Assembly (NCBI GenBank): GCA_025363715.1
Contig: JANYLR010000059.1
Coordinates: 1 to 64,000 of the forward strand
DNA length: 64,000 bases
DNA from: Holophagaceae bacterium
GTDB lineage: Bacteria; Acidobacteriota; Holophagae; Holophagales; Holophagaceae
Direction of reading: 5' to 3'
Shown here: positions 1 to 7,397 of the stretch, in pieces
How the letters are laid out: every line of letters begins with the position of its first letter
Position numbering within the stretch: position 1 is the stretch's first letter
Notes under the pieces: generated by a model
Told to the model about the DNA's origin: nothing
The model's database searches: none
Seen by the model: only the letters and a program-made list of their open reading frames with translations
Translations under genes and position numbers: made by a program

Positions 1-256
1 GGGCGCCACCCAAGCGAGACAAGGAAAGCGACGAAGGCAATAGCGGCACTATTGGCGAGGAGCTTGACGTAGTATCGCGCCGGGCGCCGCCCCTTGCCCT
101 CAGGGACGGGGCCAGCCGCACGCCCAGCTGCGTTAGCGGCCTTGAACGATGAACCGCATCGCCCTGCGGCCACTGCCTTGCTGGATCACGCGGCTGGCCG
201 ACGTCGCGGCCCACATCCACGTTGAAAACAGACCCTAGCGTTGGTTCAGTGGGTGA
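1..256. other. Left-edge region without a supported gene
   Basis: No convincing gene is seen. One plus-strand frame is open from the left edge to a TGA at 150-152 and would give about 49 residues (ending SGLER). It could be the tail of a gene outside the window, but it has no recognisable motif. The rest is GC-rich with short palindromic words. The prolidase gene on the minus strand ends at 257, so this is its downstream flank. Confidence 0.4.
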
Positions 257-1567
257 TCAGATGGGAAGGTGCGGCCGAGTAAGATTGCGATGCCCGGTGT
301 CGGTCACCAGCAGGTTGTCCTCGATCCTGATGCCGCCACAGGGGGTCAGCTCGTCGATGAGCTGCCAGTTGAACATCGCGCTCTGGCCATTCTCCCGGAA
401 GGGCCGCAGCAGCATGGGGATGAAGTAGAGGCCTGGTTCCACAGTGAACACCTGCTGGGCCTCGATGGTCCGGGTGGTGCGCAGGGTGGGGTGCTGCGGG
501 GGCGGGGGCGCGGGCGTGCCATCCGCCGCGCCCTGGCGTCCCGCCACATCGTGCACCTGGATGCCCAGGTGGTGGCCCAGGCCATGGGGGAAGAAGGGGC
601 GGCTCAACCCCTTTTCCACCGCCTCTTCAGGGTCGACACGCAGGATGCCTGCTTCCTTCAGTAGGCCAGCGATGAGCAGGTGCCCCTGGTGGTGGAGGTC
701 GCCATAGGGAAGGCCTGGCTTCACCAGATCGCAGAGCCGCAGCTCGATCCGCTCCATGCCGGCGATGAGCGCCGCGAAGCGGGTGTCGCAGCGGGGCGCG
801 GCCAGGGTGCGGGTGATGTCGGCGGCATAGCCCCGCACCTGGGCGCCCGCATCGATGAGCAGAACCGCGCCGTGCTTCACCTTGCGCTTGCCCTCGTAGT
901 GGAGTGTCGCGCCCTTCTCATCCAGGGCCACGATGCTGCCGTAGGGCATCTCGTGATCCACGATGCCGGCGGCCTGGATGTAGGCGTGGTGGATCTCCAG
1001 CTCGCTGGCCCCGCCCAGGAAGGCGGTCCGGGCGGCCTGGTGGCCCCGGGCGGCAATCTCCGTGGCTTCCTCGATGCATTGCACTTCGTAGGCGGACTTG
1101 GTGGTCCGGTGCCAATCGAGGTGGGCGGTGAGCAGGGCGGGATTCAGCTCGAGCCCCGCGGCCTCGGCCCGGTCGGTCTCGTTGCCGATGTACGCGGCTC
1201 GGCCCAGGGGGCCCAGGCGCTTCCAGGCGTCTTCCACCGTTCCGACCTCTTCGAGCTCGAACTCTGAGGCCCAGAAGGGATTTCCCAGGGGCGCCTGCTC
1301 GTACCAGAAATCCTCGGGGGCATACCGGATCAAGTGTGGGCGCTGGCCGGGCCGCAGGATCAGCGCATGGTGGGGGCCCGCCAGAGGACACCAGTGGGCG
1401 AAGTGGGGCGTGGGGTGGAAGGGCGCATCCTGGTCGTCGGCGAAGTGGGTGTAGACCCGGCCGCTGGAGATGACCAGCGCGTCAAAGCCGGTCTGGGTCA
1501 GGGCCTCAGCCGTGGTGCGCTGGCGGTCAGCGATGTGAAGGTGGAAGCGGGCGGAGAGGTCGGTCAT
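257..1567 (-). CDS. pepQ: Xaa-Pro dipeptidase (prolidase), M24B family
   Basis: This 436-residue cytoplasmic metallopeptidase cleaves Xaa-Pro dipeptides. The pita-bread fold ligands are all visible: Asp in LIDAGAQ (about 240), Asp in AADITRT (about 251), His in HGLGHHLG (about 328), Glu in TVEPGLYF (about 377) and Glu in IRIEDN (about 415), which together hold two divalent metals. The length matches bacterial PepQ (about 440). The reading frame stays open upstream to 1924, but that part is a shadow of mqnA. The ATG at 1567, starting MTDLSARFHLH, gives the normal PepQ N-terminus. It lies 41 nt downstream of mqnA on the same strand, so the two may be co-transcribed. Confidence 0.93.
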   Translation of the reverse strand: MTDLSARFHLHIADRQRTTAEALTQTGFDALVISSGRVYTHFADDQDAPFHPTPHFAHWCPLAGPHHALILRPGQRPHLIRYAPEDFWYEQAPLGNPFWASEFELEEVGTVEDAWKRLGPLGRAAYIGNETDRAEAAGLELNPALLTAHLDWHRTTKSAYEVQCIEEATEIAARGHQAARTAFLGGASELEIHHAYIQAAGIVDHEMPYGSIVALDEKGATLHYEGKRKVKHGAVLLIDAGAQVRGYAADITRTLAAPRCDTRFAALIAGMERIELRLCDLVKPGLPYGDLHHQGHLLIAGLLKEAGILRVDPEEAVEKGLSRPFFPHGLGHHLGIQVHDVAGRQGAADGTPAPPPPQHPTLRTTRTIEAQQVFTVEPGLYFIPMLLRPFRENGQSAMFNWQLIDELTPCGGIRIEDNLLVTDTGHRNLTRPHLPI

Positions 1568-1608
1568 GGGGTTTCCGTTGGAAGGAGCAGGTGTCGGTGG
1601 TTGACGGG

Positions 1609-2418
1609 TTACAGGAATCGGAGGGGCTTCTCTTTGGGTGCGAACCCATGGCGAACGGCCTTCTCGAAGAAGAGGGCCAGGCTTTCCCGCTCGGCCTCGC
1701 CGAAGGTGTAGCTGATGTTTTCGGTCAGGTACTCCTGCAGCTCGATCTTGGTCCAGCCGATGGTGCGCCGGGCCTCCTCCACGATGGCGGGGAGCTGGGC
1801 CATGCCGATCTCCAGGCTCCTGTGGAAGAAGGGGGCGACCCCGCCGGGCACGGGCAGCTCCGGGGCATCCTGTCGGATGAGCCAGAGGGCGAAGACGAAG
1901 GGAAGGCCGGTCCAGCTGTGCCACTCTTCGGCAAGGTCCAGGACGAAGAGTCCCTGCCGCGGCGCGCGCATGGCCGCGTCACCGATCATCAGGGCCGCGT
2001 CGTTGGTCTCCAGCATCAGGGGCAGGTCCGGTGGTAGGTCCTGGACCAAGGGACTGATGCCATACCGCTCACGCAACAGCAGCTGGGCCAGCACCACGCT
2101 GGTGCGGCTGGAGGTATCGAGCGCCAGGCTGCGGATCTGCTCGGGGGGCACCTTGGACAGGATGACGACGCTGCGGACGCGCTTGGGTGAGGCGATGCAG
2201 AGGCCGGGCACGATGAGCAGGTTGGGGATCCGGAGGTACTCAATGGAGCTGACGATGCCCGCATCCACCTCCCCGTCCCGCAGGCGATCGGCGCAGGCCG
2301 AGGGGTAGTGGAACTTCAGGTGGAAGTGCTCCCAGCCCAGACCGTGCTTGAATCCATGGTTGAGGGGTGCGGCGTTGAGGTAGTCGATGATGGACAGGCG
2401 GAAGGGTGAAGAAACCAT
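1609..2418 (-). CDS. mqnA: Chorismate dehydratase MqnA (futalosine pathway)
   Basis: This 269-residue protein is related to periplasmic-binding-protein folds. MqnA dehydrates chorismate to 3-[(1-carboxyvinyl)oxy]benzoate, the first step of futalosine-type menaquinone synthesis. The N-terminal signature IIDYLNAAPL and the later SIEYLRIP and DAALMIGDAA segments are typical of the family, and the length is normal. No other mqn gene is in the window. The start codon lies inside a CCATGG palindrome that also carries the start of the divergent Ogt-like gene, so no intergenic space separates the two and any promoter must lie inside the neighbouring coding sequence. Confidence 0.92.
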   Translation of the reverse strand: MVSSPFRLSIIDYLNAAPLNHGFKHGLGWEHFHLKFHYPSACADRLRDGEVDAGIVSSIEYLRIPNLLIVPGLCIASPKRVRSVVILSKVPPEQIRSLALDTSSRTSVVLAQLLLRERYGISPLVQDLPPDLPLMLETNDAALMIGDAAMRAPRQGLFVLDLAEEWHSWTGLPFVFALWLIRQDAPELPVPGGVAPFFHRSLEIGMAQLPAIVEEARRTIGWTKIELQEYLTENISYTFGEAERESLALFFEKAVRHGFAPKEKPLRFL

Positions 2419-2908
2419 GGCATCAGTATGCGATGATTCCGGAATGATCCTCTGGCACTACGAGCTGAACACTCTGATGGGTCCGATGAGGGCGGCCTTT
2501 GATGGCCGGGGCCGGCTGCTGGAACTGGTGCTGGAAGGCTTTGATCCCCGCAAAACCAGTCCACTGCCGCCCAAAGAGCAGCGGGAGTCCAAGCGCTTTC
2601 TCGACCGCCAAATCGAAGCCTATCTGGCGGGCACGCTTCGTACCTTCACGGTACCACTGGATCCCCAGGGCAAACTCACGGATCAGCGGATCTGGGAGAC
2701 GGTCCGCACCATTCCCTATGGCCAGTCCCGTCTGCCCTCCGAACTCGCCGCTTGGCTGGGGATTGATGGGGAAGTCATCGTGATGGCTTGTGCCGCCAAT
2801 CCCATCGCCCTACTCATTCCAGCCCATCGGGTGATCCTGCCTGGGGAGGGGCCCCTGCCGAAGGCCTTGCGCGAGCTCGAATCCGGCCATGGCTGGAAGA
2901 AGCCATGA
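2417..2908 (+). CDS. Degenerate Ogt/MGMT-like protein without acceptor cysteine
   Basis: This 163-residue protein has the O6-alkylguanine-DNA alkyltransferase fold. The family active site PCHRV is replaced by IPAHRVI, so the methyl-acceptor Cys is Ala. The Arg-finger region (RAVGRANG in the 5003 paralogue) reads EVIVMACAA, and the C-terminal GYxGG...LLxLE tail is missing. Direct alkyl transfer is therefore not possible by the known mechanism. It may bind lesions without repairing them, as alkyltransferase-like (ATL) proteins do, but ATLs normally keep the Arg finger, so loss of function is also plausible. The ATG at 2417 is preceded by GAAGGG; ATG 2444 is the alternative start. It leads a same-strand series of alkylation-repair genes. 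Confidence 0.82.
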   Translation: MASVCDDSGMILWHYELNTLMGPMRAAFDGRGRLLELVLEGFDPRKTSPLPPKEQRESKRFLDRQIEAYLAGTLRTFTVPLDPQGKLTDQRIWETVRTIPYGQSRLPSELAAWLGIDGEVIVMACAANPIALLIPAHRVILPGEGPLPKALRELESGHGWKKP

Positions 2909-2983
2909 CGGGCCCGTCGCTCAGGGCGACCATCCAGCACGCCATTGATCCCAAAAAACCGCGATTCTGACATGCTTGGTTCC

Positions 2984-3496
2984 ATGCCTGACGCCTTTCA
3001 TCCGATCGTCACACCTCTGGGGGACCTGGGCGCTGTGTTTGATGACGACGGAAAGCTGGTCCGACTCATCAGATTCCATGGGGTTTCCCCCCCAAAGCCC
3101 GAAGGACCCATTCCGAAGAGCCTCCCCTTCCTGAAACGCCAGCTGGAGGCCTACTTCTCGGGCAACCTCCGCGACTTCAATATCCCCCTGGTCGCCGAAG
3201 GGACCGAGTTCCAGCGCCGCGTCTGGAAGGAGCTCCAGAAGATTCCCTATGGGCTGGCCATTTCCTATCTGGAATTGGCCCGCCGCCTGGGGGACGAAAA
3301 ATGCATCCGCGCGGCGGCCCGGGCCAATGGTGCGAACCCCATCTCCATTCTGATCCCATGCCATCGCGTGATCGGCTCGGACGGCTCCCTGGTGGGTTAC
3401 GGAGGCGGACTGGACATGAAGGAATTCCTGCTGCGTCTGGAGGGCGTGCTGCCGAAAGCCCCGCCCCAACCGAGGCTGCCACTCACCTGGGATTGA
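2984..3496 (+). CDS. ogt: Methylated-DNA--protein-cysteine methyltransferase
   Basis: This 170-residue Ogt-type enzyme transfers alkyl groups from O6-alkylguanine (and O4-alkylthymine) in DNA to its own cysteine. The active site ILIPCHRVIG is intact, with the upstream Arg/Asn segment RAAARANGANP, the IPYGLAISY strand and the C-terminal VGYGGG...LLRLEG tail. The frame opens at 2945, but ATG 2984 (MPDAFHPI) aligns best with the paralogues. It lies 75 nt after the degenerate paralogue and 94 nt before the Ada-AlkA fusion, on the same strand. The pair looks like an old tandem duplication. Confidence 0.92.
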   Translation: MPDAFHPIVTPLGDLGAVFDDDGKLVRLIRFHGVSPPKPEGPIPKSLPFLKRQLEAYFSGNLRDFNIPLVAEGTEFQRRVWKELQKIPYGLAISYLELARRLGDEKCIRAAARANGANPISILIPCHRVIGSDGSLVGYGGGLDMKEFLLRLEGVLPKAPPQPRLPLTWD

Positions 3497-3590
3497 AAGA
3501 AATCGATTCATCCGGAATTCGAGGATGAATGAAGACTTCCGGCGACGGCTATCGGAGGACAAGGCCCTCCTGGCCCCCTAGCATGGGTGC

Positions 3591-5006
3591 ATGCGCTGGA
3601 CGAAGGAACAACTCTATGAACGGATCCTGGCCAAGGACGCGTCCTTCGATGGCCGGGTCATCACGGGTGTCCTCACCACCGGCATCTACTGTCTGCCCTC
3701 CTGCCCAGCGCGCAAACCCCTGATCGAGAATGTGCGGTTCTTCCCGGACGAAGCTGCGGCGCAGTCGTCGGGCTTGCGGCCCTGCAAGCGGTGCCGGCCC
3801 GATGCCTTCTACCGGGGCGATGATGCGGATCTCGCCCGGCTGGAAGGGGCCATGGCCCAGGCCATCGCCCAGCCCGCGGCCTTTCCCGAAGTGGAGGCCC
3901 TGGCGGAAGCGGCGGCTGTCGGCGTCACCAAGCTGAAGGATCTGTTCCGCGACCATGCCCACCAGCAGCCGGCGGCCTTCCTTCAACGGATCCGCATCGA
4001 GGTCGCCTGTGCCCGCCTGGCCGCAGGGCAGGGGGACCTGTCGGACTTGGCCTTCACCTCTGGGTACGAAAGTGCATCCGGCTTCCACGAGGCCTTCCGG
4101 CGCCAGACCGGCCTCAGCCCCGGCGCCTACCGGACCCTGCTGACCACGGCTTCCTTTTCCCTGCCCATGCCGGAGCGGCTCCGCGTGGGGGATGTGCTGG
4201 CCTTCCATGGCCGGGATGGTCTGAGCCTCTCCGAGCGGGTGGATGGAGCCTGTTTGAAGAAGGCCTTCCTGTGTGAAGGCCTGGCCTCGGTGTTGTCCAT
4301 GACCTTCGGGAATCATTCGATCACTGTTTCACTCTCGGGAAAATCCGGACCCAAAGCCATGGGCGCAGCCCATGGTGCAGCCCTCAGGCTCCTGGGCTGG
4401 CATGGCGATCCATCCGCTTTCGAACAGGCCCATCCGGACCTAACCCGGGGCCGGGAAGGCCTGCGGGTGCTGCTGACCCTGGACCCCTTCGAGGCTTTGG
4501 TCTGGGCTATCCTGGGCCAGCAGGTGAACTTGGCCTTCGCCTATGCTCTGCGTCGCGACCTGATCAGATTGGTTGGGGTGCCAACGTCAGAAGGCCTCAT
4601 CGCCCATCCGGATGCTGCCCGAATCGCCACGCTGGAGGTTTCGGACCTGCAGGCGCTCCGGTTCTCCCGGAGAAAGGCCGAATACCTGCTCCACGCCGCC
4701 ACGGAAGTGGCCTCGGGGCGATTGATGCTGGAGGACCTGATCACCGCCACCAGCGCCTCCCGCCGCCTGCTCGCCCTGCGGGGTTGCGGCCCCTGGACTG
4801 CGCAGTACGTGCTCATGCGGGGGCTGGGTTTTCGCGATGGCGTTCCCGTGGGGGACGCGGGCCTCACCCTGGCCCTGCAGCGGTGGTTCGGCCTCGATGC
4901 CCGGCCGGATGGCCCCGAAACCCTGCGCCTCATGACGCCCTTCGCCCCCCACCGCAGCCTGGCGACCTTCCACCTCTGGGCCAGCCTGAAAGGAATCCCC
5001 GCATGA
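3591..5006 (+). CDS. alkA: Ada-AlkA fusion: methylphosphotriester sensor plus DNA-3-methyladenine glycosylase
   Basis: This 471-residue multidomain protein begins with an Ada zinc domain carrying Cys34, Cys38, Cys65 and Cys68 (TTGIYCLPSCPAR...RPCKRCRPD). In Ada, the residue equivalent to Cys34 accepts a methyl group from DNA phosphotriesters. An AraC-type helix-turn-helix follows at about 85-185 (SGYESASGFHEAFRR). Then comes an AlkA N-terminal domain, and an HhH-GPD glycosylase with the hairpin LRGCGPWTAQYVLMRG and the catalytic Asp in PVGDAGL. AlkA excises 3-methyladenine and related bases. Such fusions are known, for example in actinobacteria. The protein likely activates its own cluster on alkylation damage. 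Its stop overlaps the next ogt by 4 nt. Confidence 0.93.
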   Translation: MRWTKEQLYERILAKDASFDGRVITGVLTTGIYCLPSCPARKPLIENVRFFPDEAAAQSSGLRPCKRCRPDAFYRGDDADLARLEGAMAQAIAQPAAFPEVEALAEAAAVGVTKLKDLFRDHAHQQPAAFLQRIRIEVACARLAAGQGDLSDLAFTSGYESASGFHEAFRRQTGLSPGAYRTLLTTASFSLPMPERLRVGDVLAFHGRDGLSLSERVDGACLKKAFLCEGLASVLSMTFGNHSITVSLSGKSGPKAMGAAHGAALRLLGWHGDPSAFEQAHPDLTRGREGLRVLLTLDPFEALVWAILGQQVNLAFAYALRRDLIRLVGVPTSEGLIAHPDAARIATLEVSDLQALRFSRRKAEYLLHAATEVASGRLMLEDLITATSASRRLLALRGCGPWTAQYVLMRGLGFRDGVPVGDAGLTLALQRWFGLDARPDGPETLRLMTPFAPHRSLATFHLWASLKGIPA

Positions 5007-5506
5007 GTCCCATCCATCCGATCGATACCACCGTCGGCCCTGTGCAGGCGGCCTTTGACGGCGACGGTGAAGTCCTCTACCTGGGCTTTTCCGATCACGA
5101 ATTCCGCACGCCCCTGCTGGCGAAATTGGCTCGTCTGGAACCCGTGCTGCGACCCGACCCGAAGGTAGTGAGCCGCCTGCAGGAGCAGCTGGAGGACTAC
5201 GCTGCCGGGCGTCGCCGATCCTTCGATATCCCCATCCGCCTCCATGGCAGCCCTTTCGAACAAAGGGTCTGGCAGGCCCTGCAGGCCATCCCCTTCGGCG
5301 AGACCCGCAGCTACGGGCAGTTGGCCGCGACCCTGGGCGATCCCAACCTGAGCCGGGCCGTGGGCCGGGCCAATGGGGCCAATCCCATCTCGATTCTGGT
5401 GCCCTGCCACCGCGTGATCGGCGGCAACGGTTCCCTTACAGGCTATGCGGGCGGCCTGGCCATGAAGGAGCGGCTGCTGAGGCTGGAGGGCGCCTTAAGA
5501 TCTTGA
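5003..5506 (+). CDS. ogt: Methylated-DNA--protein-cysteine methyltransferase, third paralogue
   Basis: This 167-residue O6-alkylguanine-DNA alkyltransferase has an intact LVPCHRVIGG active site, RAVGRANGANP Arg-finger region and TGYAGG tail ending in LLRLEGA. The start ATG sits in an ATGA overlap with the Ada-AlkA stop, so translation is probably coupled and the protein would supply the suicide-repair arm missing from the Ada fusion. Together the two genes rebuild the activities of E. coli Ada plus AlkA. The 3' end faces speD and a palindromic element. Confidence 0.94.
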   Translation: MSPIHPIDTTVGPVQAAFDGDGEVLYLGFSDHEFRTPLLAKLARLEPVLRPDPKVVSRLQEQLEDYAAGRRRSFDIPIRLHGSPFEQRVWQALQAIPFGETRSYGQLAATLGDPNLSRAVGRANGANPISILVPCHRVIGGNGSLTGYAGGLAMKERLLRLEGALRS

Positions 5507-5534
5507 CCCGCGCCCGTCTCAGGCTGAAAAGACC

Positions 5535-5663
5535 ACCACGAATGACACGAATACGCCCTGCAGGCGCAGGAAGAACACGAAGAGAGGCGCACGGCGGACC
5601 AGGGTCGGCAAACTTGAACCGACCTTAGTGTTCTGGTTCTATTTTCTTCGTGTCATTCGTGGT
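5535..5663. repeat. 17-bp perfect inverted repeat flanking about 95 bp, between convergent genes
   Basis: ACCACGAATGACACGAA at 5535-5551 is the exact reverse complement of 5647-5663. The interior holds a related GAAGAACACGAAGAG word at 5571-5585. The unit lies between the 3' ends of ogt (ends 5506) and speD (ends 5682). The CACGAA-type words resemble small dispersed palindromic repeats seen in many bacterial genomes. It has no coding capacity of its own and could be a MITE-like remnant or a bidirectional 3'-end structure. Confidence 0.75.
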
Positions 5664-5681
5664 GATCTTGAAATCTCAGGA

Positions 5682-6059
5682 TCAGACCTGCCGCTCGGAG
5701 GGAACCTTGACCGCCCGCAGCGGACCGCGTTCCAGCTCCAGCCGGGTTTCCTTCGTCGCCCCGAAGGCACGCTTCAGGACAGCCACCCCGAGATCCATGT
5801 CCACGCCCCCGCAGGTGAAGAAATCCACCGCGGCGAACCCATGCTCGGGCCAGGTGTGGATGGCTAGGTGGCTTTCGGCGATGATCACGGCGCCGCTGAC
5901 CCCCTGGGGGCTGAAGTGGTGGAAGCTGTGGGTGACGACCGTGGCGCCGGAGGCTTCGGCGGCCTGGAGCATGGCGGAGGTGACCCGCGCCAGATCCGCC
6001 AGGGCCAAGGGATCACAGCCTTCGAATTCGACCAGGAGATGGTGTCCCAGGGCTGTCAC
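5682..6059 (-). CDS. speD: S-adenosylmethionine decarboxylase proenzyme
   Basis: This 125-residue class 1b SpeD makes decarboxylated AdoMet, the aminopropyl donor for spermidine. The self-cleavage site is clear: AESHLAIHTWPE, with Ser near residue 63 becoming the pyruvoyl group, followed by the FFTCG catalytic Cys segment. I chose GTG 6059 because it gives the usual N-terminus (VTALGHHLLVEF), forms a 4-nt GTGA overlap with the stop of the upstream RNA methyltransferase and follows a GAGG ribosome site. ATG 6086 is the longer alternative (134 residues). No spermidine synthase is in the window. Confidence 0.9.
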   Translation of the reverse strand: MTALGHHLLVEFEGCDPLALADLARVTSAMLQAAEASGATVVTHSFHHFSPQGVSGAVIIAESHLAIHTWPEHGFAAVDFFTCGGVDMDLGVAVLKRAFGATKETRLELERGPLRAVKVPSERQV

Positions 6060-7372
6060 GGTCGCCTCGTCAGCAAGGCCACACATTCCACGTGGGTGGT
6101 GAGGGGGAAGAGATCGAGCACGGCCAGCTGTTCCAGGTTCCAGGTACCGGCGAGTCGCTTCAGATCCCGGCAGAAGGCGGCGCCATCACAGCCCACCAGC
6201 ACCAGGGTGCGGGCCCCGGCGCCCAGAAGCCGGTCGCAGAGGGCCGGCTCCAGACCCGCGCGGGGTGGGTCCAGCAGGATGAGGTCGCCTGCGTCGCCAA
6301 GGCCTTCGGGCACCCAGGCGGCGACGTCTGCCACCAGGCACTCGGAAGGGAGTCCGGCGGCCTCCAGATTGCGGCGGGCCCAGGCCACAGCAGCTTCGCC
6401 GGACTCCACCAAGATCCGATGCTTGAAACGATCGCCCAGCATGGCTGAGAACAGACCCACGCCGCCGTAAAGGTCGAACAGGGTGTCGCCCTTCAGATCC
6501 CAGGAGCGCAGCAGGCCTCCGAAGGCTTCTGCGGCCCAGGGCGGACTGACCTGGAAGAAGGCCCCGGACTCGTGGAGCAGCGTGACTTCCCCAAGGCGAT
6601 GGCGGATGGGCTCGGCGTTCCGGTGCCAGCCATCGGGTTCGAGCAGCCAGGTGCGCCCGCGCTCATCCGTGGCCCACACGGTCTGGGCCGGCGTGCCGGT
6701 GGACAGCTCCCAGCGGCCGGGGCGGAAGGGCAGGGCCTGGCCCGTCAGGGCCTCGTGGAGCCTGGGAATGGCCTCGGACAGGGGATCGGTGGCGGCGGGG
6801 CAGGCCGAGATGGGCACCAGGACATGACTGTGCCGCTGGAAGTAGCCCAGGGCCGTGCCATCCCAGTGGAGTTGGATCCGGTGGCGGCGGGCTTCCTCCG
6901 GGGCGGGATGCCAGGCCCAGGGCACGTTCTCGCCCAGCTGGCGGCGCAGGAGGTCCGCCACCATCTGGCGTTTTAAGTCTGAGGTGTGGCGCCCGGCTTC
7001 CCACAGCTCGCAACCGCCGCAGACCTCGGCCACAGGGCAGGCGGCCGGGATCCGCCGCAGATCGCGGCTGATCCAGCGGATGACGCGGCCCTCGCCATGG
7101 CGGGCCCTCCAGATGACCTGGGCCTCCACGACCTCGCCCGGGAAGAGGGCGAGGGGGGCCTCCAGCAGCAGCAGGCGGCCATCTTCGGAGTGGCCCACGC
7201 CCTTGCCGCCCCAAGCCAGCCGCTCGATGGGGCCCCGCCAGCTTTCCTTCGGGGAAGGGGAATTCCGATATGCTGGCCGTAACTTCCTGTCCCCGGAACC
7301 TGAATCGATCTTCCTGGAGCCTGATTCCGCCTTGCGTTTCACTGTTGCCGTCCCCCCCGAAAACCGTAACAC
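6056..7372 (-). CDS. RlmD/TrmA-family RNA (uracil-C5) methyltransferase
   Basis: This SAM-dependent methyltransferase (438 residues from GTG 7372) would methylate C5 of uracil in rRNA or tRNA. An N-terminal TRAM domain begins at PIERLAWGGKGVG. [4Fe-4S]-type cysteines lie in CPVAEVCGGC with a further Cys in ISACPAA. The SAM-binding motif is LFDLYGGVGLFS, the nucleophile Cys is in LVGCDG, and the general base Glu is in THVECVALL. These features match RlmD/RumA more than TrmA, but the target base cannot be told. GTG 7342 (VKRKAES) is an equally possible start; about 45 residues before TRAM are a basic linker. Translation is coupled to speD. Confidence 0.85.
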   Translation of the reverse strand: MLRFSGGTATVKRKAESGSRKIDSGSGDRKLRPAYRNSPSPKESWRGPIERLAWGGKGVGHSEDGRLLLLEAPLALFPGEVVEAQVIWRARHGEGRVIRWISRDLRRIPAACPVAEVCGGCELWEAGRHTSDLKRQMVADLLRRQLGENVPWAWHPAPEEARRHRIQLHWDGTALGYFQRHSHVLVPISACPAATDPLSEAIPRLHEALTGQALPFRPGRWELSTGTPAQTVWATDERGRTWLLEPDGWHRNAEPIRHRLGEVTLLHESGAFFQVSPPWAAEAFGGLLRSWDLKGDTLFDLYGGVGLFSAMLGDRFKHRILVESGEAAVAWARRNLEAAGLPSECLVADVAAWVPEGLGDAGDLILLDPPRAGLEPALCDRLLGAGARTLVLVGCDGAAFCRDLKRLAGTWNLEQLAVLDLFPLTTHVECVALLTRRP

Positions 7373-7397
7373 CCTCCTAGACCGGGTGACCGGGGAG

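Noticed and set aside
257-1924. N-terminal extension of prolidase to 555 residues
   Set aside because: The extra 119 residues overlap mqnA out of frame and are Arg/Pro-rich; ATG 1567 gives the family length.
6855-7397. 730-residue version of the HD-GYP protein
   Set aside because: The first 180 residues are antisense to the RNA methyltransferase gene and show no domain; ATG 7398 is used instead.
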